A stretch of DNA of 64,000 nucleotides, from assembly GCA_020881915.1 (NCBI GenBank), contig JAJFPB010000005.1, positions 1,860,001 through 1,924,000 on the forward strand. Reading direction: 5' to 3'. The position numbers and the translations under genes were made by a program. Positions 37,805 through 50,504 of the stretch are shown here, one piece after another (position 1 is the first letter of the stretch; each line of letters begins with the position of its first letter). This stretch comes from Paramyrothecium sp. XJ0827. Lineage: Eukaryota; Ascomycota; Sordariomycetes; Hypocreales; Stachybotryaceae. Below the pieces are notes generated by a model. That model was not told the origin of the DNA and searched no databases. It was given only the letters and a program-made list of their open reading frames with translations.

Positions 37805-38330
37805 CTTCGACTTGATCTCCCAGGGACGACGAGGAGCCAGTCAGGTAGGGTAGCGTGCATCCATCCCATCCCCTGGGCGCGCGCCTCAGCAGAGCAGCAA
37901 GGCCCAGGTACAACTCGACCAGTTCGGCGGACGACTTTGATAATCTCATTTAGTCCTGGTCGTCGGGGGTCTGGTTTGGATGGTACTTTGCCTGGGTGCT
38001 CCCGCAGGTACTGGAGCCAAGACAACGAGGTGCATATACCCAAGGGGCAGTGGACAGGTACGGCGTCTGATGTGCAGGCAGATAGCGTTCTAGCAGCGCT
38101 AAGGGGTACACGTCTAGTCCCCGGTACCAGTGGGTGGGCCACTCGGATACCACGATCCTAGGCGAGCGCTTGTCCCCGGCCTGGACGAGTCTCCGACACA
38201 CTCACACCAGTACAGATCCCGTCCGTTTCTGGCTCGGCTCGCAAGTCAGGGCGCAGTCTTTGTTCTATGGTGGGGGACCCCTGAAGAAAATGTGCAAGGA
38301 CGGGTTCCAGCCACCCCTCCCAATCCGTCT

Positions 38331-38341
38331 CCCCCCCCCCC
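38331..38341. repeat. Homopolymer of 11 C
   Basis: Eleven consecutive C on the plus strand; a likely site of sequencing length error. Confidence 0.9.
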
Positions 38342-41300
38342 AATCGAAGCCAGGGGCCCCTCCCCTCCCATAACTAAGGTAGGCCTTTGCAGAGAAACCC
38401 AGTTTCTATACTTGCCTTTGCCTAAGGTACCCAGCAAGCCGCAGCCGCTCCAAGGTACGGCACTGCTTCGGGTCGACAACGTCCCCCATGTGAGGGATGC
38501 AGGCCGAAGTATCATGAAGAGATCAGGACCTGGCCCTGACATCGGTGGGCTTTCTGCAGTGGCCGGGATAAAATTGGGGAGGTGATCGGGGGCAACGGGG
38601 TTCCCAGCAAATTCTCTAATGCTCGTGCACCTAAGGAATAGCGCAAGTCAAAGAGCGTCTTGGCCGGCCTACCTTTTTATTTTAGCCTACGATCATAGCT
38701 TGGAAGGCCGTGATGATTCCTCCGTCTGATCCATGAGTGCCCACCTGCATGGCATCTCGACTTGCTCCTAAGGGATTCCTTCCTAGAAGACTTCGCTTCC
38801 ACTACGTGGCTGGCGGGCCGAGGAACAGAGTTGAATACCCTGTCAACAGACCCATGAAAGACTGCTGTTCCCTGGCTGGCTTCATCGGCACTCCGTTCCA
38901 AAAGGCCAGCCATGATGCGCGCTGTCCCGATTTCTCTTGCATTCCTCGGGCGTGGGGGATGCCTATCGTTATTCTTTTGGGGGAGTTCGTGCTTGCTAGT
39001 TGTTCTAGCGCAGACTTCTGCTGGATCCAATGTCCAAGCGGTCACAGGAGGGTCTGTAGAGTTCGAGCCTTTCATGGCGTCCGCCTCTTCTCACTGCGTC
39101 ATACCACAGGTCCGGCGCTATGGAAAATGGAATTTGCAAGTGCTTGTCCACACTCGTGGTGGCTATGAGCGCTTATGCCCGCTGGCGGCACTCCGCTTTC
39201 CGGTGAACCCGCTATCCCGTGTCACTTAGAAGGGGGGGGGCCAATTTGTTCCTCATCCCAAAACCTGCTGCTCCCGCGTTTCGGCGGTAACAAATATCTC
39301 AGAGGAGGATCAGGCGTGTGAACAGAGGTGTGCTTGTCCCCGCCGGCGAGCATATCCTGCAACCAATGACAGCTCGCGGACCCGCGGACGCTCGTGGAAT
39401 AGGAACTTTGACACAGTCATCTTGCATCGAAGGGTTGTATTGGGCCAAAGTTAGGGGGGCAGTTCCATCCGTGGAGGTAGTTTCTCATGAGTACAGGGGA
39501 GGGAGGACACGAGCCACAGGGATACCTTCAGCAAGAGTGTTTTCTGATTCGTACTGGGAGCGTTTGATCATCCATTTCTGGGCTTTGCTGGTCCGCGATC
39601 GTTCTTCCACCTTCCAAATCAACGACCCCGAAATGCAGGCTGTGCGTGGTTTCAAAGCAAGTGCTGCTAGGCAGAAGGCAAACAGGCATTGGGTCGCCTC
39701 AAGAGGCCTGACGAGCCGTCTCGTCTGACGGGGTTGTGATCCTGAAGGATAGTACGACACTGCAGGCTGCAATGCAAGATCGATGGTCGAGGCGTGAGCG
39801 CAGCAACAATCTTCAACGACGGCAGGGCAGAGAGTATGGCCAACGATGCTCGGCACATGCCCGGCATCCACTGCAAATCGTCTAGAAAATGTCGCAAGGA
39901 GACATATGCTTGCCTTCGCCCATTGTCCGTAAATGAGGTCCACAGTGAAAAGTTGGACCGTGTGCTGCAAGCTCAGTCTCAGGAGAGGATTCCAGCTCAT
40001 GTGGTGGTGTTCTAGGGCTGGATGTGCCATCAGGCCGTCACTGGCGAGCAGCGTTGCAGTGTCCGTATCACTCGTTTAGAGCATCCACTGCACGTGGCGG
40101 GGGCCTCCGTAGCTTGCCAAAGGACGGGCAGACTACCAATGCACACCATTTTAGTCCGAGCTTTGATGGCGCCACCCGGTGATCTTCCCAACCCCAGTCC
40201 CTTTTGCTGCACCAGCGCGACATTGATCCCTTTGATGGCTGATCCTCTGCGACGCCGCCAGCGATTCCACAGCCCGCTGGAAATAGACATGCGGCGGGCA
40301 CAGACTGTCATCTCGAACCTCGCTCATACTGGACCTTTTTCTTGAATCGGATCGGGAGGTGGTCAGCGGACGGCGGATCATACAATAAGCAGCCAACGAA
40401 CCCTATCCCGGGAGCAGACGCCCCCTCGGGCTCGGTTTCTTGGCCCACGAACGAGACTGCTTAATCGATGAATCAACGACTTGAGTAGTACGGAGTGGAG
40501 AGGAACACCAAAGGACATTTCCAGCCACCGCAGATGTGGTCAGCTCCGGTGTGCTGCGCCCAGCAAGACGACGCGACTGCCTCGTTTCCAAATGGCCAAG
40601 GTCGATGGGCTCCAGTACGAATACAACCACGACCCTCACGCACACGCACACGCACAGGATGGGTCCCACTCGGAGGTACCGTAGCATCGACACATCAAAG
40701 GACGAGGAAATAGAAGCGCATGGACGAGGGATTGCATGCACATGCAGTCCAGCAGCTTCAAGGGTTAAAGTGAGCCCAGGTCAACGGCCGGGCCTTGACG
40801 TCAAGTTGAGCAGCCCCTCCCACCCCTTTCAGGTGCCTGCATCTTAACCCGTAGCGATTATTACTGCTGGAGGCAAATAGCGCCCCCCCTTTCCCTCAGC
40901 TGCTGTCGCAGGCTCGACTTTCCTCTCCTTAGTCGCTGACCATGGTATTTTTCCCGTTTGGGGAACCTCTTATGACGAACTTGGCGGCGCCATGGAAGCT
41001 CGAAAAGTTCTATGAAGCGGGGCGTTGTCAATGTGGTGGGATCGTGAGGCTCATGTCGATGCGCATCCGAACCTTAAGCGCCCTCGGCCCAGGCAACGCT
41101 GCCAAGGGTGGGATTACCACAAGAGGGTATGCGCGATGTCTTCGAACTGACGGGGCACGCACTGGCGGCTACCATCGATACGGCGGGATCCTTGATACCA
41201 CGAGGACCCGCTCACGCGGTTGCATTTTTAAGTGTTACATGGATGTAGCCTGTAGCCAGCGCATATTGCCGGAAGAAGGGGCATGGACGAGTAGAAAACA

Positions 41301-44300
41301 AAGTCCCTATGCTCAACAGCGTCAAAGGTCATGCAGCAAGTCGCTTGTGTGAATGCCCTCACTCTATGCTCATAACCACTCACTGGTTCTTCTGGTAAGC
41401 CTTCGATCGCGCATAGGAGACGGCTGTTATGGCTGCTTTTTCCTGCGTAAACTTCAGGTTGAGGTAACTTTGCCCATTCATCTCATCCCGTGGATCCGCT
41501 GTTGAAGTTCGGGCCAATTCGCCAAGGATATGTCTGGCAGATATCTTGGCAAGCGGTGAACCAAAACGCACACCGCAAAGCCATCAGTCACCACCTTAAC
41601 GTACCACATAAGGCAGGCTAGTATGGTGTATATCACTTCTTCCACGTTTAAAGTCCTGAACATGTCAAAATTAAGTAGGGAAAAGATGATAGTAAAAAAC
41701 ATAACATGTAGATTCTTGATGAGATTCTCAATATATTGAAATTCAATAACTTGCTTGAGTTAGTTCCGACAATTGCTTTGCAGTCAGCCGTTTTTTTGCT
41801 ACCCATCTGGTAGGATCTGCGCGGATGCATGAAGTCCGGCTCAACCCTAGAGCCAGAGACATAACGCCGTTTTGCTTTTGGGGGGTGGGCTCTTGTTCGG
41901 CGTCTTGATAAGTTCGAGCACGTAAATTCCCCGACACTGAAACATGTGGTCTTTGCCACGAGTCCACGCTGTGTTACCCATCTGCAACATCAGGTTGCGA
42001 ACAGCTTCACGTGGCATGAGACGGACCACTCTGGTCTGCAATAGGCCAGTGCGTGCAACTGGACTGAGTTCATCGAATCAGTCACCGAGGCTGCCCTCGC
42101 CGATGCCGACCCTTGTAAACGCCGTTGCACTTCCAGTGGAGTGCTACTATATGGGTAGGGATTTTACGTGAGTCTCCGGTCCCAGTCGCAATCCTTTTCT
42201 TAGACGGAGGCGCTTGTGCGTTCTCGAATCTGTCTCGGCAGCAGAGGGCCACTTTTTGATGTTATCCAAGATGATTTGCCCGCCTCTGTGATGACCCAGC
42301 ACCAATGGATGTGAAGATCCGATCGTACTGTGTCTGACATGCTCACTGCGCTGCCTTCTATGGTACAAGGCTTTTGTCCGAGCGCCAGCGGCGATCATCC
42401 CGTCCTCCCGTGATCGCCCGCTGCCATTGAGCAACACCATTCCTCATTCAGGCCCACACTCCAGTGTCCAGAGTCCAGACGATGCTTGTCAAAAGCTGAA
42501 AGAATCTGGAAACGAGTTTCCTGCACTCGAGTCGATCCTTTGGAGGAGGGGGTTCTGCAGGCAGCCTGCGAGCGACACACCACTTTTTCGAGGGACGGTT
42601 GCCGTGTGCGGCCGTTGTGAGACAGCCGACTCGCTGAAGAAATGGCCGCTCATCTGTGCCCCGAGCTACCAGCTCTCCGTGTCACCCACACACCTGCGGG
42701 TTCTGCGCTTCGGGCAAAGACCGCGGGCTGGACCTCGACCTATCGAAACGGTCGCTGAAAATAAGCGGGCGGCCGGGTCGTGGTCGACCCGAACCACAAC
42801 CTGCGTGCTTCCATGGCGTTGGCAAGTCATCAAACATGTCAAATCTCATCGGCCATACAGACTTTGAGCTTTGAGGCCAATGGAGTAGTGGGACCGGTTG
42901 CTCAGACCCAGCGCTGTTCATGAAGATTTCTTCGCTCATCAAGCGTAACCTTGCACCCCTAGTTCTTACCGCACGGCCGTCCGGGCGTGCGGGCGGGCAG
43001 ATCGTCTTACGACACACCCCATGGTGCCAACTGCTGCACGGACGTCCTCTATTTCATACACAGGCGGCGTGCTAAGCCAGTGAACTCAACGTGGGCGGTT
43101 TGCCAAATGAATTCTAGAGCCGTCAACCACGTGGCTGCAGTGGGGAGGGGAATGTGTCATGCTGTTACTACCAAAACGCTAAATGTGATGGAAGGCAATT
43201 CGAAAATGAGAATGAACAATCAAAATGATTAAAAATGAACAGACATTCACAGAATATAATAATATGCATTGTGTAAGTAAGGTAGTGTGGCCAAGGAATA
43301 TTGTAATCTTTAGCCATATTTGACCCAGAATACTGGCAATGGCCCTTATCATGTCTCCATGACAGCACGCACTAAATACCTTATCCTGGTGAAGGTCGAC
43401 TTATGATCGCAAGGCCTAACCCCCGGCCGTGTTCCAAGGCTTTCCCCTGGTCCCCGTCCTTCCCACACGAAGCTGCAAAACAAAGACGCCATGGAGCATT
43501 CCGGCGCACAAACTCACATCGAGGTCTGCAAGAGCTTATCAGGAGGAGAACACCCTGGTGTATCAGGTATAGTCGCTCCAGGCTGTTCCGCAACCTCTTA
43601 CCGAGCCTTGACCAACCCTAGGGTAAGCACTGCGCCAAGGGGTGTTGCATGTCTCGAACTACAGACACAGGCAAGGCAGACACCTCAGAGACCATCTTGC
43701 CACCCTTTCTGCCCTTTCTGTCTCCCAATGGCCCCTCACAATTCCAGAGACACGGCAGCGGATAATCCCGCCGCTGCAGATTAGTGGACCTGTGCTCCGC
43801 GACTGCCAAAGTCAACATGCCCCATTTTGCAACAGACCCTCTCACTGGACACAGACAATTATTGCGATCCCTTCTGTGCATGCTTGCCTCACGCGATGAT
43901 CGAGACCAGATGAACTCATGACTGCATCGGCGGCAGGAGACAAGGGCCTACTGATGACACGGGAGCAAGTCTCCCCAGGCACATATCGAACCATATCGAC
44001 TGCGCTATGATGTGGATGTTATCGTATATTCCACAGCCGTCGCTGCTTTGGTTGACTCCAATTAATTGTGGGCTACTCAAGCGCTTCTTTACGGACAGGC
44101 GTTGCCAATACACCTATCACTGCCGGTATATTATTGTGCACTGTAGGAAAAAAAACCCTCATATTCAGATCATCGGGTTTGCTCCAATTGCGCTTATAGA
44201 GAGCGGCCAGGAATGCAAGGATTATGGTCCAGTCGACCCATAACACGACAAGGGAACCGGCCGGCTTGAATTTGCATTTACATTTGTGCCTCGCATTCGA

Positions 44301-45638
44301 GAGGCCATTCCTTAGAGCAGCAGCAGCAGCAGCCTCGGTATGTCCAATTCAAGTCTCACGCATCTGGGGTGCCAATGGACGTCTAGCTGTTCAAAAAGGC
44401 TCTTTTCCCCCTACCCTCTCTCGCATGAGAGCACCCAACAGTATACGGCAACCTCGCTTAATTCTTGATTTGACGTTGTTACCCTCGGTCGCAAACCGAT
44501 GGAACGCATAGTATACACACAACAATCTGATATTGCCATGGGTTCGCGACTCCGGATTGGCAATATATCTTCCGAGAAGGTGTCTTCTGGTGGTCGACCC
44601 TGCATAGGCTCCGCTTGTTGGGCCCATTAACAAACGAGAGACGGTTTCCCGGTAGTTTGTGAGGCTAATGCCCAAGAAGTAAGAGACCCTTGCCAGCGTA
44701 TGTCGGCTAGCTACCTAGTAGTCGGGGAAATGACCCGACGCGGCGAACCGGGAACCCTCAACAAGCCCACATTCTCTCCTATGCACGTGTACGATGTGGC
44801 CTGGGTGGCATGGCCTACAGAAGCCGGTTCTTGGTTGAGGGGCTTTTTAGAGAGCGACCAGCTGCCGAAGGGAGGGCGAACTGAACTAACACGATGGATT
44901 GTTTCATGTGCGAGGATGGAGGTGTTAGGGTTGCCCGACCAACTCCACTATTTGTCAAGGTGAAATGGCCGAGGAACCATAACTATGCCGGCACCACACC
45001 ACGAACTCCTCCAAAGTAAGTACTGACCGCGGCGGCGGGGAGCCAGCTGTGCTACCGGGGAAGCGGTACCGGCCGACCGAAAAATGCAATCTCCGTACGG
45101 TCGCCACTGGGCTGCTTCACCAGGCGGGCAGACAAGGATGATGGATCCTGCGAGACGTGCTGTTTGGACCGGCGTTTATGAGGTGACATTGAGCTATCCT
45201 AGACCATTGGTGTTCGGTTCCCTCCGGCCTACCTGGCTCAGGCAACCGTTTCGAGCCCTCTTTCATTATAGTAGCCGAGCTGTCCTTGGGACGCAAACCA
45301 AGCTAGTTGTTTGCTGAGAGAAGTGAATGCAAGGCCACGGAATGAACCGACCCTGGGTAGATCTGCCCTTGCTCAACTTTGTCGCGCAATGAGCACTTCA
45401 TTGGAGAGGACGAGGGCGGGCTTGCTCGAAACAACGCGTGGCGCTGCCTGGCGTCCCAGGTTAGCTGCATCCGTCCGGGGTCCCCCAGGTCTTGCGAGGA
45501 CGGTGCAGAGAGACTAGCCCGAAACCCTCTGCTTTGTTATGGGAGGATGCCTACGTGGTAAGGGGGGGGCCTGCGCAAAGACAATGCTTGTATGAACGCC
45601 ATGGAACGCCTTGATATGCAAGATTCCAAGCGTGGCGT

Positions 45639-46612
45639 TTACTTGCTAGTGAAGAAGCCAGACCGCGGCTTAGCCGCCGTGCGGTTGCGCTTCAGAAGCA
45701 GCTCCCTGGACGACTTTGCGTGCTTCCGAGCCTTGGGAGCCATCCGTTCATCCATCTTCTTGGCCACCCTGAAGACCGTAGAGCCAGCCACGACGTCCTT
45801 GGGCGCCTGAGCCTTGTCGTGGCGGGCCAGGTTCTTCTCCGCCGTCGCGACCTTTCTCCTCTTGGGTCGCGACTTGGTGCCGGGGGCTTCGTCTTCCTCG
45901 TCCTCGCTAGATGAGTCCGTGAGGAATTCTTCTGGCAGCAGGGTGGGCATGAGGGATCTGTCAGTCCGCCTCCTTGACGTGGAGCCTTCGAGATTCTGGA
46001 CAGCCTCGTCTGATGCGACTTCCTCTTGGTTCTCAAGGGCATCTGGGATGGCTTCATCGCCGTCCTCTTCCACTTCAGGCTCAGACTCAGACTCCTCCAC
46101 GGCGGTCTTTTTCCGCTCCTCTGCTTGCTGCTTCAGCATGGCATCGCGCTCCTGGCGCTTGCGTTTCTGCGTCAATGCTTGTCTATGTTCGCCGTTAGTC
46201 GTGCTCATGTACATGACCATCAGGACACTTACTCCTTGGCAGCCTGCTGGGCAGCCTGTGCCGACTTCTTAACGTCAGAGGCAGCCTTTTGAGTTGACAC
46301 AGCTTCGGGGGCCTCGTCGTCGCTGTCATCTTCTTCCTCCGAGCCGTTGGGCTCTGTGGACACGGCGGGTGCTGTTGATAGGGAAGTTTTGACCGCAACA
46401 TCTGCATTGTCGTCGTCGTCGAATACTTTGAGAGTGCCTTTTGAGGGCGCCGAGCCTTGAGGCGCTTGCTCTGCACTGACAGTATTATCATCTCTTGCCC
46501 GTACAGGCAGTTTCTTTTGGCGCTTGGAACCTTTGGTAACTTCTTGTGTTTCCACCGGCGCAACCTGAGACTGCGCTTGGTGCGGCTTTCTTTTCCGGAG
46601 TGTAGGAACCAT
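45639..46612 (-). CDS. utp16: Utp16/Bud21-like U3 snoRNA-associated protein
   Basis: Two exons, 46612-46233 and 46182-45639, give 307 residues. The protein is dominated by Lys/Arg and Asp/Glu runs, with a coiled segment after the splice (QALTQKRKRQERDAMLKQ). The C-terminal block (STVFRVAKKMDERMAPKARK ... SSRELLLKRNRT) resembles the short conserved region of the U3 snoRNA-associated Utp16 family. That family belongs to the small-subunit processome that matures 18S rRNA in the nucleolus, fitting the basic, NLS-rich sequence. The match rests on a short motif, so the family name is probable rather than certain. It shares a 578-nt divergent promoter with the TPR-like gene. Confidence 0.72.
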
Positions 46613-47190
46613 GTTTATGAGAGAACGGTTGTGAACTTCTTGATCTGTCAGGTGAGAATTCGAGCTTCTCTCAATTGACGCTTGAGAAGTACGAAGTAAT
46701 TTGTATGATGTGCTGATAAGCGTTGCTCTGCTTTTTTGCTAGTGTCTTGAAGTTGATAATGAACGTCCAAGGAAAATTATTTCTAGTGGGTCGCCCAGCC
46801 ATTTCACACCGAATACAATGTAGCCTGATTGGCTGCTGACCTGCCTCCCCTGTCCAGCAAAACGCCTACCCTGGACACGACCAGTCTTCACATGAACAAC
46901 ACACGATCCTCAAACTCGTAATGAGACAGTATGATGCACTCAGTCTGTAGCATTGGTTGCTCATATACTGTACACTCATAACACGACAGACATCTCGTCT
47001 GCACATAACAAGTTCCAACACCACTTGGCCACTCCCGGGCGGCCCTTTGCGAATATATCAGCAAGTTCATGGAGTTCGGGTGACGCGGTTCAAGAGCACT
47101 TCGTTCTTCTCATACCGTCTCTGACAATCCACCTAGGGCCATCACTATTTGTTCAAGTGCCCCCAGCTGCACATACCCAGCACACACTCG
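46613..47190. other. Divergent promoter, utp16-like and TPR-like genes
   Basis: 578 nt between two start codons. No ORF with support and no clear regulatory motif seen. Confidence 0.5.
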
Positions 47191-48307
47191 ATGGCAACAA
47201 CATCTAGAATCATGTGGCCCTTCCTTATCCGCCGCGGACACCAGCTTTGCTGGAAATATGCTACAAACCCATCCTTGAGGGTTGCTTGTCTCTCCTCTAC
47301 CGCCAATACTCGAGCTTCCTCGAAGGCGCCCCCAAAGGTCCCGAGGGGCGCGAAACCTTCTCTTCGGATGTTTGAAAGCCCCAAGGTCGACCCAGCGCAG
47401 TGGAAAGAGAAACCCGACCCCGGCATCTCGCCAGAGCTATTGCAACAGACAATCGATAGAGTCGACCAAGGGGGATGGTCGGGTACCCCACAAGATTATG
47501 CCGATTGCATCGAGGCCTTCCACAAGGCTGTCGCCGCTGGATCTTACGCGTTCGCCACCGTGCTACCTGACTGTAAGCGAACAAGCACAAGACTCCTGCC
47601 TCTCATACAAGGGATGAAGTCGCAACATGCTGACCATCTGGCTAGATTCTCCTCAATTCATGCACGAAACGGCATGTATACTCCGAATGTTACCAGACAT
47701 CACGCCACAAAGACTAAGCCGCTGCCTCTGGTCATCGGCTGCACACCTGGGCCATCAGGCTGCGGCACTCACCTTGATGCGAGACCTGATCTTCACAGGT
47801 CGCTACGACCAACACGCCAACTTTACCAAGGTTGAACGGCTCTTCAGAGCCGCGGTAGCGACAGGTGTAAACTGCAATGCCATGACCCTTGAGGGGGAGC
47901 ATATGTTCCTCCAAAAGAATTACCCAGCAGCCCTGCGCCACTTAGAGAAGGCACTGTCGTTAGACAAGTCCTTCGAATGGAAGCTCAACTGCCAACTTTG
48001 CTTGGGCCGGACATACCGAGAGTTGGGGAGGACAGAAGAAGCCAGGAAGATGTTCGAGATGCTCTATGAGAAGGGCATGCCGGAGGCAGGCCTCGAGCTC
48101 GGCCTCATGCTGCGTCCTGACGATCCGGACCGAGCACAAGAATTGATTCTCGAGGCAGCCTGCAGAGGGAAGCCAGAGCTTTTCAGCCACTTGTCCGAGA
48201 TCGCGCTGGACCGTGCCTCGGAGGCAAGTGATGCAGCGTCTGTAGAGGAGCATCGCATGTGGGCAATGGAATGGTCGAGGCTGTCTGACAAGCGACTGGA
48301 GTTTTGA
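47191..48307 (+). CDS. TPR/Sel1-like mitochondrial protein of unknown function
   Basis: Two exons, 47191-47572 and 47646-48307, give 347 residues. The N terminus (MATTSRIMWPFLIRRGHQLC then RVACLSSTANTRASS) is basic, hydroxylated and non-acidic, as in a mitochondrial presequence. The C-terminal two thirds are helical with repeat-like segments: AAHLGHQAAALTLMRDLI, NYPAALRHLEKALSLDKSFE, CLGRTYRELGRTEEARKMFE and the Sel1-like GMPEAGLELGLML. Such proteins usually hold assembly partners together. I do not recognise a named orthologue. In-frame ATGs at 47149 and 47206 are alternatives; 47191 keeps the full presequence. It ends 240 nt from the convergent photolyase gene. Confidence 0.72.
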
Positions 48308-48374
48308 TGTCCGTATGGCCCGCTTGAAGGGGAGACGACGTATCCAGGGCATCGTACTGCGCCTGCTTGTTATT

Positions 48375-48380
48375 AATAAA
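48375..48380 (+). terminator. AATAAA polyadenylation signal
   Basis: Perfect AATAAA 68 nt after the stop codon of the TPR-like gene, in the short convergent spacer before the photolyase 3' end. Confidence 0.5.
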
Positions 48381-48547
48381 TGTACACGAATGGCTTTGTC
48401 TTTAGAGTTGGATTCCTTAAGCAGATTGCAGGCATAACTAACAGCTGAGCGATGGATAACACCATGCTCTGAATTGTATACAGGGAGATCTAAGTATGTC
48501 CATGGGGGAGGGGGAGGAGAATCCTCCAAATATTTAAAAAGTCGAAA

Positions 48548-50504
48548 TCACGTCTTGGTTTTCTTTCGTAACCATTTCCCCAAGCTCCCGTTGCTGGCTT
48601 TCCTCTTGTGCCCTACCTGGGCTTCGACACCTTCACCTTCCTGTTGAGCCTCGTTGCTCCCAGGCCCCTCAGTATCCCCCAGGCTTGCGGACCTCACAGC
48701 GTCCACTTGAAACTCTGACTGTATCTCTGCATTCCTGTCGGATGGGAACAATTCTCTCCACGTCCCATCCAACACGCGGGGGTCGTCCCCGTGCAGGCCC
48801 ACCTCGTACGCCTTCTTCATTGCGGTCAGGCAGGCAGTCCTCCTCTCAGCAAAGTCGAACATGGGCTTGGGGTACGTGCCGTCGCCCTCGGTCGCGGACA
48901 GCCCGTCTCCTGTAACGCGCACACCCGCCTTCTTCTGGTCCTGGATGGGAGCTTTCCACGGTTCATAGATGAATTTGCTGTTGAGATGTCTCAGCTCCGG
49001 CACGAACTTTCGAATGAGCAGGCCTTCCTTATCCCACTTTTGCCCGAAGGCCACAGGGCTGTAGCAACGGTGGAACTGGCTGAAGAAGGCCGCACAGGCG
49101 AGCCACTGCCAGTTACCGGCGTTACATGCTGGTTCGTGATCTATGAGCCACTCCTCAAAGACATCGGCGCCTCGTTCCCAGTCCACGTAAGCTCCTCCTC
49201 GAGTCAGAAAGCAAGCGACGCTATGTCGACCAAGATGATGGATCCAACCTTCCTGCTTGAGCTGGCGCATGAGAGCGTCAATCCAGGGGAACCCTGTGAT
49301 GCCTGCTCGCCATCGTTTGAACCAGATGTCAGCTTGCTCCGAATCCACATGATAATCACCCGTTACGCGCCCTGTGGCGGGATCAATCTTGGAGGGCAAA
49401 TGCCAGGGAATGAAGCGACAGGCCGGGTTGTTGCCCGTTTGTGTAAAGGCATGACCCAATGCTGCCTGCGCGGCAAAGTACATGTCACGGAACAGTAGCT
49501 GACCGGTCAAGCTTGTTGGCGGGCTGGATGCTCCTTTGCCGAACCCGTCCACAATATCCTGAACCTGCCAGTAGAAGAGCCTGACCGAGAGGGCACCGAA
49601 ATGCAGGAATGGTGACAGGAGAGTCGTGGACTGGGGCTCGAAGACAGCGGGGCTAGTCTTGGGCTTCTCGAACGTTGCTGTATACTTCTTGTTCTGGACC
49701 AACTCGTCCATCTTTGCCAAAGCAAGCGACTCTCCGCCACGATGCGGTGTCGTTGCGGGTGGGAAGCCTAACTCCTCCATGGTCTCAATGGCGAAGTCGC
49801 CATTAGGGCCGGCAATCTGCTTGTAGGCAGCGTCCGCCGCGGTCCTACGCCCAGCGTTGAAGTCGGGTTGCGTCTCTGGCTTCTCCTGCTCAAAGTCGAC
49901 TGGCATCTCACCTGGGTCGGGCAGGTGCTTTGGCGCTGGCAATGGCTTAGGCACTGGCCCGATCTTCTTGCCGGCGGCTTGAAGCTGGGTTATGGACATT
50001 GTGGGTTTCCCATCGTGCTGCCTGACGACTTCGTCGCTGTCCCACAGCGTCCGCCCATAACGGGTCACGACCTTAACGCCTGCGTCCTGGGCTGCCTTTG
50101 TGACCACCTCGTCTCTCTCACGCGCATACGCATCCGTGTCTCTCTCGAAAACGAGATGCGTCACCTTCCAGGCCTTGAACAGCTTTGGGAGCAGCGTTTG
50201 CGGACCCTCTCTAAGGACAAACAGCTTGGACTTTGGGTTCAGGGCCGTGATTGACTTGGATAAGTCGTTCTGGCAATCGAGTCTACGACAACTGTGTGAG
50301 AGCGAATCAAGCACACGGAAAGGTACTCACATACAGGAATTGCCAGCGATTCAATCCGCCCCGCGCCCTGTAGACATAGTGAGGGTCCCATGTGAAGATG
50401 GGCCAGAGGACCTCGGGTCCAAGATCCAGGGCAGCTTGGAGGGCAGGGGAGTCGTGAAGCCGTAAATCCGTCCGGAACCAGTAAATGACGCGGGGTTTCG
50501 TCAT
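48548..50504 (-). CDS. cry1: (6-4) photolyase / animal-type cryptochrome family
   Basis: Two exons, 50504-50335 and 50282-48548, give 634 residues. The N-terminal photolyase Rossmann domain starts VIYWFRTDLRLHDSPAL. The FAD domain contains the (6-4)-photolyase hallmark WIHHLGRHSVACFLTRG near residue 403, with both active-site histidines spaced five apart, followed by NWQWL and CYSPVAFGQKWDKEG. CPD-type class I enzymes lack this His pair. The family repairs UV (6-4) photoproducts with blue light and in Trichoderma also has regulatory roles. A C-terminal extension of roughly 70 residues ends in basic clusters (HKRKASNG, WLRKKTKT) likely to be nuclear localisation signals. Splicing to the AG at 50283-50284 restores the family-typical FLLDCQND. 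Confidence 0.94.

Larger units (their letters stand above)
36661..45638. other. 9 kb interval without a supported gene
   Basis: Many short frames (up to 189 codons) in both directions, none with a domain, consistent codon use or convincing splice-linked extension. Base composition is not obviously AT-rich, so heavy RIP is unlikely. It contains GTGCAG (37011-37034) and CTTG (37789-37804) repeats, CACACG-type repeats near 40637-40656, runs of C (38331-38341) and G (39232-39240), and CTAAGGTACC motifs near 38375-38460. The 36661-37900 part may be the leader and promoter of the RING/PH/vWA gene; its CT-rich tracts (37370-37510) would fit. Confidence 0.5.

Noticed and set aside
37284..37853. 189-codon plus-strand frame upstream of the RING/PH/vWA gene
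   Set aside because: Its hydrophobic part comes from a CT-rich tract typical of fungal leaders; no domain and no consistent codon use.
39485..40030. 181-codon minus-strand frame in the gene-free interval
   Set aside because: No domain, no splice-linked extension and a composition like translated non-coding DNA.
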